DNA from: Mariprofundus sp.
GTDB taxonomy: Bacteria > Pseudomonadota > Zetaproteobacteria > Mariprofundales > Mariprofundaceae
NCBI GenBank assembly: GCA_015485035.1
Contig: WFUI01000044.1
Span: 1 to 9,621 of the forward strand
Length of the DNA stretch: 9,621 nucleotides
Direction of reading: 5' to 3'
Below are positions 1 to 6,753 of this stretch, one piece after another (position 1 is the stretch's first letter; every line of letters starts with the position of its first letter). The position numbers were made by a program, and so were the translations under genes. The notes beneath the pieces are model-generated. The model searched no databases and was not told the origin of the DNA. It saw only the letters and a list, made by a program, of their open reading frames with translations.

Positions 1-407
1 CCGGAAAGCTGGCGTGTGTTTTTAACCGAATGATCAATCAGCTCGAGCCGCCCCAATAGTTCATCAATCCACTCATAGTCTGCTTTACAGCCAAACATAC
101 CGGATGTGAAAGCCAGGACTTCACGCGGTGTAAAAAAGGGGTCGAAAGCCACTTCCTGCGGTACCACGCCGATCTGTCGTTTACACCAGCTGCGCTGTGT
201 GAACAAATCACGGCCAAACAGACTGACAGACCCGCTACTGGCACGCACGGTATCAGCCAGTATATTGATCAGCGTGCTTTTTCCCGCCCCATTCGGCCCC
301 AGCAAGGCATAAAAGCTGCCCTGCGGAATATTCAGGGAGATCTCGTGCAGAGCCTCATTACCATTGTGATAGACTTTTCCGAGAGCCTTGATTTCCAGTG
401 CGTTCAT
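1..407 (-). CDS. ABC transporter ATP-binding protein, YadG/CcmA-like (C-terminus beyond the window)
   Basis: This is the nucleotide-binding subunit of an ABC transporter, and would act on the cytoplasmic side of the membrane with an ABC-2 type permease. The 135 visible residues show the Walker A motif GPNGAGKST at about residues 39-47, the Q-loop in IGVVPQE at about 78-84, and the start of the signature motif (QLSG) right at the window edge. Walker B, the D-loop and the H-loop lie outside. The text around Walker A (FYALLGPNGAGKS) and the Q-loop (VPQE) resembles E. coli YadG, from memory of that family. The ATG at 405-407 is the first possible start, because an in-frame TAG lies four codons upstream. 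No Shine-Dalgarno is visible before it. The gene lies downstream of erpA on the same strand but beyond a strong terminator. The substrate cannot be told from the visible part. Confidence 0.93.
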   Translation of the reverse strand, partial: MNALEIKALGKVYHNGNEALHEISLNIPQGSFYALLGPNGAGKSTLINILADTVRASSGSVSLFGRDLFTQRSWCKRQIGVVPQEVAFDPFFTPREVLAFTSGMFGCKADYEWIDELLGRLELIDHSVKNTRQLS

Positions 408-435
408 GAGCGAAGACTACGCTTTGTGCAACAAT

Positions 436-464
436 AAAAAAACGGAGCCCGAGGACTCCGTTTT
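436..464 (-). terminator. Intrinsic terminator of erpA
   Basis: A 9-bp perfect stem (AAAACGGAG at 439-447 and CTCCGTTTT at 456-464) encloses an 8-nt loop. Read on the minus strand it is followed by seven T residues (complement of A436-442), the classical form of a Rho-independent terminator, and begins about 20 bases after the erpA stop. On the plus strand only four T residues follow the stem, so it is at best weak in that direction. It leaves only about 28 bp before the ABC transporter start codon at 407. Confidence 0.88.
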
Positions 465-483
465 CATAAATAAATACTGCGAA

Positions 484-849
484 TCAGTAACCGGCATTGG
501 CGCAGCCACTACCGCCGCCGTCTGATGGCGTAAATGATTTGCCACAACCGCAGGTTGATCCGGCATTGGGATTGCGAATCACGAATGATTCACCCTGAAT
601 CGATGTCTGATAGTCGATTTCAGCGCCATTGAGCAAATCCAGACTCATCTGATCTACCAACAGCTTCACACCATGACTCTCGACCACAGTATCGTTCTCC
701 TTGATCTCATCATCAAAGGTAAAACCGTATTGAAAGCCCGAACAACCACCGCCGGAAACAAAGACGCGTAAACTCAGCGCTGCATTATCTTCACCTTCCA
801 GAAGACCCTGTACTTTTGCTGCTGCTGATTCGGTTAATACTACACTCAT
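484..849 (-). CDS. erpA: Iron-sulfur cluster insertion protein ErpA (A-type carrier)
   Basis: ErpA is a cytoplasmic A-type Fe-S carrier that takes clusters from the assembly machinery and passes them to apo-proteins. The 121-residue product has the family's three ligand cysteines: Cys36 in [11 protein letters not shown], and Cys100 and Cys102 in [14 protein letters not shown]. The 64-residue spacing is the same as in E. coli ErpA. The NPNA-STCGCG block and [10 protein letters not shown] favour ErpA over IscA or SufA (family knowledge, recalled). After the usual end of the fold there is a Gly/Ser-rich tail of about 15 residues (TPSDGGGSG, then CANAGY) with a fourth cysteine, Cys116, which E. 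coli ErpA lacks. An AGAGGTG Shine-Dalgarno at 854-860 supports the ATG at 847-849. The gene has its own promoter with an IscR-like operator and its own terminator, so it is probably monocistronic and regulated by Fe-S status. Confidence 0.96.
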   Translation of the reverse strand: MSVVLTESAAAKVQGLLEGEDNAALSLRVFVSGGGCSGFQYGFTFDDEIKENDTVVESHGVKLLVDQMSLDLLNGAEIDYQTSIQGESFVIRNPNAGSTCGCGKSFTPSDGGGSGCANAGY

Positions 850-918
850 TTCACACCTCTATAACTACTCATAATCCATTGATACTGACACACATGCCTG
901 TTGCTACAATCATCAAAA

Positions 919-943
919 ATACTTGAGCGGAATTATCGGGTAT
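919..943. promoter_or_regulatory. Putative IscR type-1 operator over the erpA promoter
   Basis: A 25-bp partly palindromic element begins ATACTTGAGC and ends ATTATCGGGTAT on the plus strand. Compared by eye with the published E. coli IscR type-1 consensus (ATASYYGACT, a W-rich centre, AGTCRRSTAT), 20 of 25 positions agree on either strand, and both outer eight-base halves agree completely. The mismatches are in the inner positions. The element covers the -10 box and predicted start site of the erpA promoter, where bound [2Fe-2S]-IscR would block RNA polymerase. Known IscR control of erpA in E. coli supports the reading. No iscR gene is in the window. Confidence 0.65.
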
Positions 944-960
944 TTTGAAGACTTTGGCAA
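932..960 (-). promoter_or_regulatory. Sigma70-type promoter of erpA
   Basis: On the minus strand the -35 box TTGCCA (complement of 955-960) and the -10 box GATAAT (complement of 932-937) each match the consensus at five of six positions and are 17 bp apart, the optimal spacing. Transcription would start near 925, giving a leader of about 75 nt before the erpA ATG. The -10 box is inside the IscR-like element. Confidence 0.75.
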
Positions 961-1052
961 ATCATACAATAGAAACGTGAAAATATGGTTATTTTGCCGG
1001 GAAAGCATTGATCGAATCCGGTTGATTGAGGCTGCACATCAAAATGCGCGAG

Positions 1053-1134
1053 TTTAATGCAAGGATTGCAAGGAATACCACCGCTATTGCTCAAGCCTTT
1101 AATGCAGGAATCGTTTATTTTGAATGCAGAATCG
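1053..1134 (+). repeat. Three imperfect direct repeats upstream of apbE
   Basis: The gene-free stretch of about 340 bp between erpA and apbE holds, beyond the erpA control region, three related words in direct orientation: TTTAATGCAAGGATTG at 1053-1068, TTTAATGCAGGAATCG at 1098-1113 and TTGAATGCAGAATCG at 1120-1134. The start-to-start distances are 45 and 22 bp. They could be regulator sites for apbE or the remains of a decayed sequence; nothing shows which. No convincing promoter for apbE was found in this stretch. Confidence 0.35.
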
Positions 1135-1191
1135 CAAATCATGGGTTCTTCAGCGCTTCCCCATCAGCCTGATTCGGACAAGAATGTCGCC

Positions 1192-2154
1192 ATGTTCCGA
1201 TTCCTCGTCATGGCACTATTCCTGTTTTTCACGGCCTGTTCCGGCCCGGCAGATGTCCATGAAACCCGTTTCATCATGGGCACACTGGTTGAATTCACCG
1301 TCATTGATGATGATCGCGACAGAGCCGAGTCCGCTATTGCCGCAGCAGCTGTCGAAATGCAACGTATTGAGGACGCGTTCACGATTTACGGCGACCGGCC
1401 CAATGCAGTAAAAGCATTCAATACCGTCGCACCAGATACGCCTGTTGAATTGCCGGATGAGGTTTCACAGTTACTGATTCTGGCATTGAAGGTTAAACAA
1501 CAAAGCGGCGGCGCCTTCGATCCGGCCCTGGGAGAATTGAATCTGCTCTGGGGATTTTCAGGCGATGATGCCCCCTCTTCTCCGCCACCGGTTCAGGCCA
1601 TTGAAGATGCCATACCACCGGCTCACTGTATCGAACATCAGGGCAGGCAATGGATACGAACCGACCGCCGCTGCCTGCTCGATTTCGGAGCCATTGCCAA
1701 GGGATATGCCATCGACCGGGGCATCGCGGTGCTGCGACAACATGGTATCCGCAATGCTTTGATCAATGGCGGCGGTGATATCCGTCTGATTGGCAGCCAC
1801 GGCAAGCGACCATGGCATATCGGCATTCGTCACCCGCGCAAAAAAGGCGAAGTAATTGAACGCCTGGACCTGCAAGGAGATGTCAGCATCGTCACTTCAG
1901 GTGATTACGAACGCTTTTTTATGTATCAAGGCAAGCGCTACCATCATCTCATCAACCCGAAAACAGGCTGGCCTGCTACCAAAGTCCAAAGCGCCACGGT
2001 GATAGCCAGCAGCGCCACACTGGCCGATGCCTGGAGTACAGCCCTGTTTGTTCAGGGCGTGGATGGAATAAAGATGCAGCAAGAAATGAATCAGAAAGCC
2101 TTGCTGGTTGACGATCAGGGAAAGGTTTACGGCAGCCTGGTGAAATCGCAGTAG
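1192..2154 (+). CDS. apbE: FAD:protein FMN transferase ApbE (probable lipoprotein)
   Basis: ApbE covalently attaches FMN, taken from FAD, to a Ser/Thr of target flavoproteins such as the NqrB/NqrC or RnfG/RnfD subunits, on the outer side of the cytoplasmic membrane. From the start chosen here the protein has 320 residues. A short hydrophobic signal (MFRFLVMALFLFFTAC) ends in a lipobox-like FTAC with Cys16. Family blocks follow in order: ETRFIMGT at 24-31, GGAFDPALG at 106-114, LDFGAIAKGYAID at 163-175, INGGGDI at 191-197, SGDYERFF at 236-243, HHLINPKTG at 251-259 and ATLADAWSTALF at 275-286. The last block carries the Mg-binding Asp/Thr region. The ATG at 1192 puts the signal peptide at the N-terminus; the frame stays open 45 codons further upstream without meaningful sequence. 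The Shine-Dalgarno is poor. No nqr, rnf or other target gene is in the window, so the flavinylated partner is unknown. Phe at lipobox position -3 is slightly atypical. Confidence 0.93.
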   Translation: MFRFLVMALFLFFTACSGPADVHETRFIMGTLVEFTVIDDDRDRAESAIAAAAVEMQRIEDAFTIYGDRPNAVKAFNTVAPDTPVELPDEVSQLLILALKVKQQSGGAFDPALGELNLLWGFSGDDAPSSPPPVQAIEDAIPPAHCIEHQGRQWIRTDRRCLLDFGAIAKGYAIDRGIAVLRQHGIRNALINGGGDIRLIGSHGKRPWHIGIRHPRKKGEVIERLDLQGDVSIVTSGDYERFFMYQGKRYHHLINPKTGWPATKVQSATVIASSATLADAWSTALFVQGVDGIKMQQEMNQKALLVDDQGKVYGSLVKSQ

Positions 2155-2171
2155 AGCCGGTCAGTTGTTAA

Positions 2172-3338
2172 TTAATCATTGCCAAACAAATCCCTGGTAT
2201 ACACCTTACTCTCAACATCGCGCAGTTCATCAACCATCCGGTTGGCAACAATCACATCAGCTTCCTGTTTGAAAGCCTCCAGATCATTGATCACCCGTGA
2301 ACGAAAAAATTCAGCCGCATCAAGGACCGGCTCATAGACAATCACTTCAACACCCTTGGCCTTGATACGCTTCATGATTCCCTGGATGCTGGATGCGCGA
2401 AAATTATCCGAGCCTGCTTTCATAATTAAACGGTGAACCCCGACCACTTTCGGATTGCGTTTGAGAATATCCTGAGCAATAAAATCCTTGCGGGTGGTAT
2501 TGGCCTCCACAATGGCATGAATCATATTCTGCGGCACATCCCGATAGTTGGCCAGTAACTGTTTGGTATCTTTCGGCAGGCAATAACCACCGTAGCCGAA
2601 TGAAGGGTTGTTATAATGGTTGCCGATGCGCGGATCCAGACATACGCCATCAATCACCTGCCGGCTGTCCAGCCCGTGGATAACGGCATAAGTATCCAGC
2701 TCATTGAAATAGGATACACGCATGGCCAGATACGTATTGGCAAAGAGCTTGATCGCCTCTGCTTCAGTGGAATCGGTAAACAGCACATCAATATCTGTTT
2801 TGATTGCACCTTCCTGCAACAAACCGGCAAAGACTTCAGCCCGCTCCGATTTTTCACCGACAATAATACGGGACGGGTACAGGTTATCATACAACGCCCT
2901 GCCCTCACGCAGAAACTCGGGCGAGAAGATCAGCTTGTCACAACCATATTTTTCCCGTGCTGAGATGGTAAATCCAACCGGCACTGTCGATTTAATCACC
3001 ATCACGGCATCCGGATTGATCTCCAGAACATCCTGAATGACAGCTTCCACCGAACCGGTATTAAAATAATTGTTTTCAGCATCATAATCCGTGGGGGTTG
3101 CAATGATGACAAAGTCGGCACCGATATACGCATCATGCTTATCCAGCGTCGCATGAAAATTGAGCTGCCTGTTGGTCAGAAAGTCCTCAATTTCGACATC
3201 CTGAATCGGTGACTGCCTCCTGTTCAGCAATTCAACCTTCTCCGGCACAATATCCAGCGCCACGACCTCATGGTTCTGAGCAAGCAAAACAGCATTGGAG
3301 AGCCCGACATAACCGGTTCCGGCAATAGCAATTTTCAT
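2172..3338 (-). CDS. ugd: UDP-glucose 6-dehydrogenase
   Basis: This cytoplasmic enzyme oxidises UDP-glucose to UDP-glucuronate with two NAD+, supplying precursors for capsule, exopolysaccharide or lipopolysaccharide modification. The 388-residue product has the N-terminal Rossmann motif [10 protein letters not shown] (7-16), the IIATPTDYD block (78-86), KSTVPVGFT (116-124), SPEFLREG (139-146) with its conserved Glu, [15 protein letters not shown] around 194-208, and the catalytic motif GGYCLPKDT with Cys253. The C-terminal UDP-binding domain contains [17 protein letters not shown]. Length and text agree closely with E. coli Ugd as recalled, which is also 388 residues. AGGAG at 3346-3350, seven bases before the ATG, supports the start. 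The gene stands alone: it converges with apbE (17-bp gap, no clear terminator) and diverges from gatC. No glycosyltransferases or polysaccharide genes adjoin it. Other nucleotide-sugar dehydrogenases share the fold, but the match is to the UDP-glucose type. Confidence 0.95.
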   Translation of the reverse strand: MKIAIAGTGYVGLSNAVLLAQNHEVVALDIVPEKVELLNRRQSPIQDVEIEDFLTNRQLNFHATLDKHDAYIGADFVIIATPTDYDAENNYFNTGSVEAVIQDVLEINPDAVMVIKSTVPVGFTISAREKYGCDKLIFSPEFLREGRALYDNLYPSRIIVGEKSERAEVFAGLLQEGAIKTDIDVLFTDSTEAEAIKLFANTYLAMRVSYFNELDTYAVIHGLDSRQVIDGVCLDPRIGNHYNNPSFGYGGYCLPKDTKQLLANYRDVPQNMIHAIVEANTTRKDFIAQDILKRNPKVVGVHRLIMKAGSDNFRASSIQGIMKRIKAKGVEVIVYEPVLDAAEFFRSRVINDLEAFKQEADVIVANRMVDELRDVESKVYTRDLFGND

Positions 3339-3394
3339 GTGTAAACTCCTGGATCATCAAGCAAAGCAGACAACGGATTGAATATAGTCGCCAG

Positions 3395-3423
3395 ATTATA
3401 ACCCTCCGGAGCCTAAAACAAAC
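3395..3423 (-). promoter_or_regulatory. Possible ugd promoter with a perfect -10 box
   Basis: On the minus strand a perfect TATAAT (complement of 3395-3400) lies 56 bp before the ugd ATG. The region about 17 bp upstream reads GTTTGT, a poor -35 box. An 8-bp palindrome, CTCCGGAG (3404-3411), lies in the spacer. A weak -35 together with a spacer palindrome would fit an activated promoter, but that is inference. Confidence 0.45.
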
Positions 3424-3436
3424 ACCTCTCCGGCAG

Positions 3437-3468
3437 TGTCACATAACTGTCACCAATGTCTACGACAT
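3437..3468. promoter_or_regulatory. Repeat cluster in the ugd-gatC intergenic region
   Basis: The 230-bp divergent gap contains two copies of TGTCAC (3437-3442 and 3448-3453) exactly 11 bp apart, about one helical turn. Close by is the inverted repeat ATGTC-TAC-GACAT (3456-3468). The arrangement resembles a small operator cluster that could serve gatC or ugd. No known motif was recognised, and no convincing sigma70 promoter for gatC was found between here and 3568. Confidence 0.25.
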
Positions 3469-3568
3469 GGAGATTCGACCGACTACTGCCCAGATGGTTA
3501 ATTGTTTGCAGTGGAGTCGAGGGCATATTCTGGCTATGCTTCGCACCGATTTTTCGATGAGGAATACT

Positions 3569-3847
3569 ATGGACATTGATGTAAAAAAAGTGGCAATGCT
3601 TTCCCGCATTCGCCTGACTGACGAAGAGGCGGCCGAACTCGGCCCCCAGCTATCAAATATTATCGGTTATGTGGAACAACTGGCTGAAGTGGACACCAAC
3701 GGGGTTGAACCCATCGCACATCCGCATGATATCGCCATGCCGCAACGCACTGATATTGTTACCAACGTAAACCGGCGCGACGCTTTGCAAGCTCCCGCAC
3801 CCAAAACTGAATCCGGGCTGTATGTCGTGCCCAAGGTGATCGAATAA
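3569..3847 (+). CDS. gatC: Asp/Glu-tRNA amidotransferase subunit GatC
   Basis: GatC is the small subunit of the GatCAB complex, which converts misacylated Glu-tRNA(Gln) or Asp-tRNA(Asn) to the correct amide form in the cytoplasm; it wraps around GatA and GatB and stabilises them. The 92-residue product has the family's N-terminal helix (VKKVAMLSRIRLTDEE), the middle VEPIAHP block, and the C-terminal YVVPKVIE tail typical of GatC. The ATG at 3569 is chosen because GAGGA at 3559-3563 is properly spaced and the protein then begins like other GatC proteins; the frame is open for 34 further codons upstream without homologous-looking sequence. Its TAA shares one base with the gatA start, so the two are probably translationally coupled. 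Confidence 0.95.
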   Translation: MDIDVKKVAMLSRIRLTDEEAAELGPQLSNIIGYVEQLAEVDTNGVEPIAHPHDIAMPQRTDIVTNVNRRDALQAPAPKTESGLYVVPKVIE

Positions 3848-5313
3848 TGCCATTTAGTACTTTATCCGAACTGAAAACCCGTCTTGATGCCGGCGAAATC
3901 ACCGCAGTCGAGATTGCCAAAAGCTATCTTGATCGCATTGCCGAATTTAACAATGAACTGAATGCCTTTGTCGATATCGATCCAAGCCATGTACTTGAAC
4001 AGGCACAAGCTTCCGATGCCTATCGCGCCAGCCATGAACCACGTCCACTCGAAGGCTTGCCGATTGCAATCAAGGATATCTTCTGCACCCAGGACGGGCC
4101 GACACAGTGTTGTTCCAATATTCTGAAAGACTATCACGCCCCCTATGATGCACATGTGATCACCCGTCTCAAAGAAGCCGGTGCGGTGCTGGTCGGCAAG
4201 ACCAATATGGATGAATTCGCCATGGGCTCTTCAACAGAAACATCGGCCTTCGGCATCTGCCGCAATCCGTGGGATACCGATCGGATTCCGGGGGGGTCAT
4301 CCGGGGGCTCGGCCGCTGCCGTCGCTGCTGCGCTGGCACCTGCGGCACTGGGTACCGATACCGGCGGTTCGATTCGCCAGCCGGCTTCGGTCTGCGGAAT
4401 TACAGGCATGAAACCTACCTATGGCCGCGTTTCCCGCCGTGGCATCATCGCCTTCGCCTCGTCACTGGATCAGGCAGGCCCGATGACACGTACAGTGAAA
4501 GATGCGGCTATGATTACCGCCGCGATTTCCGGCCACGATGCCCTGGATTCAACCTCTGTTCCAAACGCACCTGTCGTGGACTGGCTCGCTGCATGTGATC
4601 AAACCGATATGAAAGGTCTCAGAATCGGTAAACCGAAAGAGTATTTTATTGATGGTATGGATCAGGGCGTACGTGCTTCAATTGATGCGGCGCTGGCCCG
4701 GTGTGAAGCCCTCGGTGCCGAAATTATTGATATCAGCCTGCCACATACCAATGCGGCGGTCGCAGCCTATTATGTGATCGCGCCATCCGAGGCTTCGGCC
4801 AATTTGTCGCGCTATGATGCGGTGCGTTTCGGCCATCGCTGTGAAAACCCTGACGATCTGCTGGATATGTACACGCGCAGCCGTGATGAAGGCTTTGGCA
4901 CCGAAGTAAAACGCCGTATTCTTACCGGCACCTTCGCGCTCTCATCGGGTTATTACGATGCCTATTATATCAAGGCACAGCAGGTACGTACGCTGATCCG
5001 TCAGGACTTCATCGATGCCTTTGAGCAAGTCGATGTCATTGCCACACCAACCAGTCCGGTCACGGCCTTCAAACTGGGTGAAAAAACCGATGATCCGCTA
5101 ACCATGTATTTGTCCGATATTTTCACGATCGCACTGAACCTGGCCGGCCTGCCCGGTATCAGTCAGCCATGCGGTTTTGTGGATAGCTTGCCGGTTGGTC
5201 TGCAATGGATGGCTCCGGCATGGCGTGAAGATCTGATTCTGGGTGCAGCATCAGCCTATGAAAATGCAACCGACTGGGTGAAATCACCGGCAAAATTCGG
5301 AGGTGAAGTATGA
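3847..5313 (+). CDS. gatA: Asp/Glu-tRNA amidotransferase subunit GatA (amidase)
   Basis: GatA is the glutaminase subunit of GatCAB; it hydrolyses glutamine and channels ammonia to GatB. The 488-residue product belongs to the amidase-signature family. The Ser-cisSer-Lys triad is readable as Lys76 in LPIAIKDIF, Ser151 in [13 protein letters not shown] and Ser175 in [11 protein letters not shown], with the same spacings as in Staphylococcus aureus GatA (Lys79, Ser154, Ser178). Length is normal for the family and the frame is intact. AAGGTGA at 3833-3839, inside gatC, serves as Shine-Dalgarno. Its stop overlaps the gatB start as ATGA. A run of seven G residues (4290-4296) encodes the Pro-Gly-Gly just before Ser151. 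Together with gatC and gatB it suggests that the organism lacks GlnRS, AsnRS or both; the window itself cannot show that. Confidence 0.98.
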   Translation: MPFSTLSELKTRLDAGEITAVEIAKSYLDRIAEFNNELNAFVDIDPSHVLEQAQASDAYRASHEPRPLEGLPIAIKDIFCTQDGPTQCCSNILKDYHAPYDAHVITRLKEAGAVLVGKTNMDEFAMGSSTETSAFGICRNPWDTDRIPGGSSGGSAAAVAAALAPAALGTDTGGSIRQPASVCGITGMKPTYGRVSRRGIIAFASSLDQAGPMTRTVKDAAMITAAISGHDALDSTSVPNAPVVDWLAACDQTDMKGLRIGKPKEYFIDGMDQGVRASIDAALARCEALGAEIIDISLPHTNAAVAAYYVIAPSEASANLSRYDAVRFGHRCENPDDLLDMYTRSRDEGFGTEVKRRILTGTFALSSGYYDAYYIKAQQVRTLIRQDFIDAFEQVDVIATPTSPVTAFKLGEKTDDPLTMYLSDIFTIALNLAGLPGISQPCGFVDSLPVGLQWMAPAWREDLILGAASAYENATDWVKSPAKFGGEV

Positions 5314-6740
5314 GCTGGGAAGTCGTTATCGGTCTGGAAGTGCATGTTCAGGTCAACACCAAAACCAAACAGTTCTGCGGGTGCTCGACTGAATTCGGAG
5401 CTGAACCGAACACGCAGACATGCCCGGTCTGCCTCGGCATGCCCGGCCAGCTGCCGGTATTGAATATGGAGGCGGCCAGAAAATCTGTTTTGACCGGTCT
5501 GGCCATCAATGCCGATATCAATCTGGTATCAAAATTCGACCGCAAAAATTATTTCTATCCCGACCTGCCCAAGGGCTATCAAATCACCCAGTTTCCGCTG
5601 CCGATCGTAGAGGGAGGTTACCTGGATATCCCCACCAAAGACGGTGAAAAACGCATCGGTATCACCCGAATTCACATGGAAGAGGATGCCGGAAAATCCA
5701 TGCATGAAGGACTCGACGGTGTTTCGCATATCGATTTGAATCGTTCCGGTGTACCGCTGATGGAAATCGTTTCCGAACCGGATATGGCCAATGCTGATGA
5801 AGCTATCGCCTATCTGAAGCAGCTGCATCAGCTGGTATGCTTTCTTGATGTTTCTGATGCCAATATGGAAAAAGGGCAATTCCGTTGTGATGCCAATGTA
5901 TCAGTGCGCCGGCCGGGCGAACCACTCGGCACCCGTGCCGAACTGAAAAACCTCAACTCGTTCCGTTTCATCAAACAGGCTATTGAATATGAAGTAAACC
6001 GCCAGATTGAACTGATTGAAGACGGTGGTGAAGTGGTTCAGGAAACACGATTGTATGATTCCGCCAAAGGTGAATCCCGTTCGATGCGAAGCAAGGAAGA
6101 AGCGCACGATTATCGCTATTTCCCGGAACCTGATCTGCCACCGCTACGCTTCACACAGGAGGAAGTGGATGCTATTCGTGCCGGCATGCCGGAACTGCCG
6201 GGGCAATTGCGCAAGCGTTTTGAAACCGAATATGGACTCTCCCCCTATGATGCCGATGTACTGACCCAGACAAGGGATCTGGCCACTTGGTATGAATCAC
6301 TGGTCGCTGCACATCCGGCCGATCCGAAACGTTGTGCCAACTGGATGGCCAATGAATTGCTGGGCCGTTTGAAAGAAACCGGCACGGAGATCTCCGCATC
6401 ACCGGTTTCACCGACACGTCTGGCCGGACTGCTGGAACGCATTGCCGACAACACCATTTCCGGCAAAACAGCCAAGGATGTACTCGATGCCATGATGACA
6501 TCGGATGATGATGCCGATGTCATCATTGATGCCAAAGGACTGAAGCAGGTTTCTGACACCGGTGCCATTGATGCCATTATTCATGAAGTCATGGAAGCCA
6601 ACCCTGATCAGGTCGCCGGTTACCGTGGAGGTAAAGACAAGCTGCTGGGCTTCTTTGTGGGCCAGGTCATGAAAGCATCCCGAGGCAAGGCCAATCCGGG
6701 CATGGTTAACCAGCGTCTGAAAGAACTGCTCAAAGGCTGA
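5310..6740 (+). CDS. gatB: Asp/Glu-tRNA amidotransferase subunit GatB
   Basis: GatB is the kinase and tRNA-binding subunit of GatCAB; it phosphorylates the side-chain carboxylate of the misacylated amino acid with ATP, then amidates it with ammonia from GatA. The 476-residue product starts [12 protein letters not shown] with the conserved Glu10 and His12. It has the zinc cysteines 23, 25, 38 and 41 (FCGCS and CPVCLG), the signature [17 protein letters not shown] (76-92), HMEEDAGK (122-129), [18 protein letters not shown] (142-159) and [10 protein letters not shown] (191-200). The last 150 or so residues form the helical YqeY-like tRNA-binding tail. GGAGG at 5299-5303 supports the ATG, which overlaps the gatA stop by four bases. 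The length is normal and nothing is broken. Confidence 0.98.
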   Translation: MSWEVVIGLEVHVQVNTKTKQFCGCSTEFGAEPNTQTCPVCLGMPGQLPVLNMEAARKSVLTGLAINADINLVSKFDRKNYFYPDLPKGYQITQFPLPIVEGGYLDIPTKDGEKRIGITRIHMEEDAGKSMHEGLDGVSHIDLNRSGVPLMEIVSEPDMANADEAIAYLKQLHQLVCFLDVSDANMEKGQFRCDANVSVRRPGEPLGTRAELKNLNSFRFIKQAIEYEVNRQIELIEDGGEVVQETRLYDSAKGESRSMRSKEEAHDYRYFPEPDLPPLRFTQEEVDAIRAGMPELPGQLRKRFETEYGLSPYDADVLTQTRDLATWYESLVAAHPADPKRCANWMANELLGRLKETGTEISASPVSPTRLAGLLERIADNTISGKTAKDVLDAMMTSDDDADVIIDAKGLKQVSDTGAIDAIIHEVMEANPDQVAGYRGGKDKLLGFFVGQVMKASRGKANPGMVNQRLKELLKG

Positions 6741-6753
6741 TCTGCCCTTTCCC

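Noticed and set aside
965..970. TACAAT as a -10 box for apbE
   Set aside because: The only usable -35-like sequence (TTGAAG at 945-950) is 14 bp away, too close, and no other nearby candidate fits.
980..995. AAAATA-TGGT-TATTTT inverted repeat as an operator or Fur box
   Set aside because: It is short and AT-only in the arms, does not match the Fur consensus, and such repeats are expected by chance in AT-rich intergenic DNA.
933..1142. Minus-strand open frame of 69 codons with two CxxC-like pairs
   Set aside because: No ribosome site precedes it, the end overlaps the erpA promoter, and the sequence matches no family I recognise. The cysteines alone are not enough.
1044..1172. Plus-strand 42-codon frame starting MREFNARIARN
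   Set aside because: GAGG lies too far from the ATG, there is no recognisable homology, and it overlaps the repeat words, so it is more likely chance or a decayed remnant.
1057..1191. Upstream in-frame extension of apbE by 45 codons
   Set aside because: It would bury the lipoprotein signal peptide inside the protein, has no ribosome site at its start, and its residues look unlike any ApbE N-terminus.
2168..2175. TTAATTAA palindrome between apbE and ugd as a terminator
   Set aside because: It has no GC stem, loop or T-run; it is only a self-complementary octamer overlapping the ugd stop.
3467..3568. 34-codon upstream extension of gatC
   Set aside because: The well-spaced GAGGA and the normal GatC N-terminus both point to the ATG at 3569.
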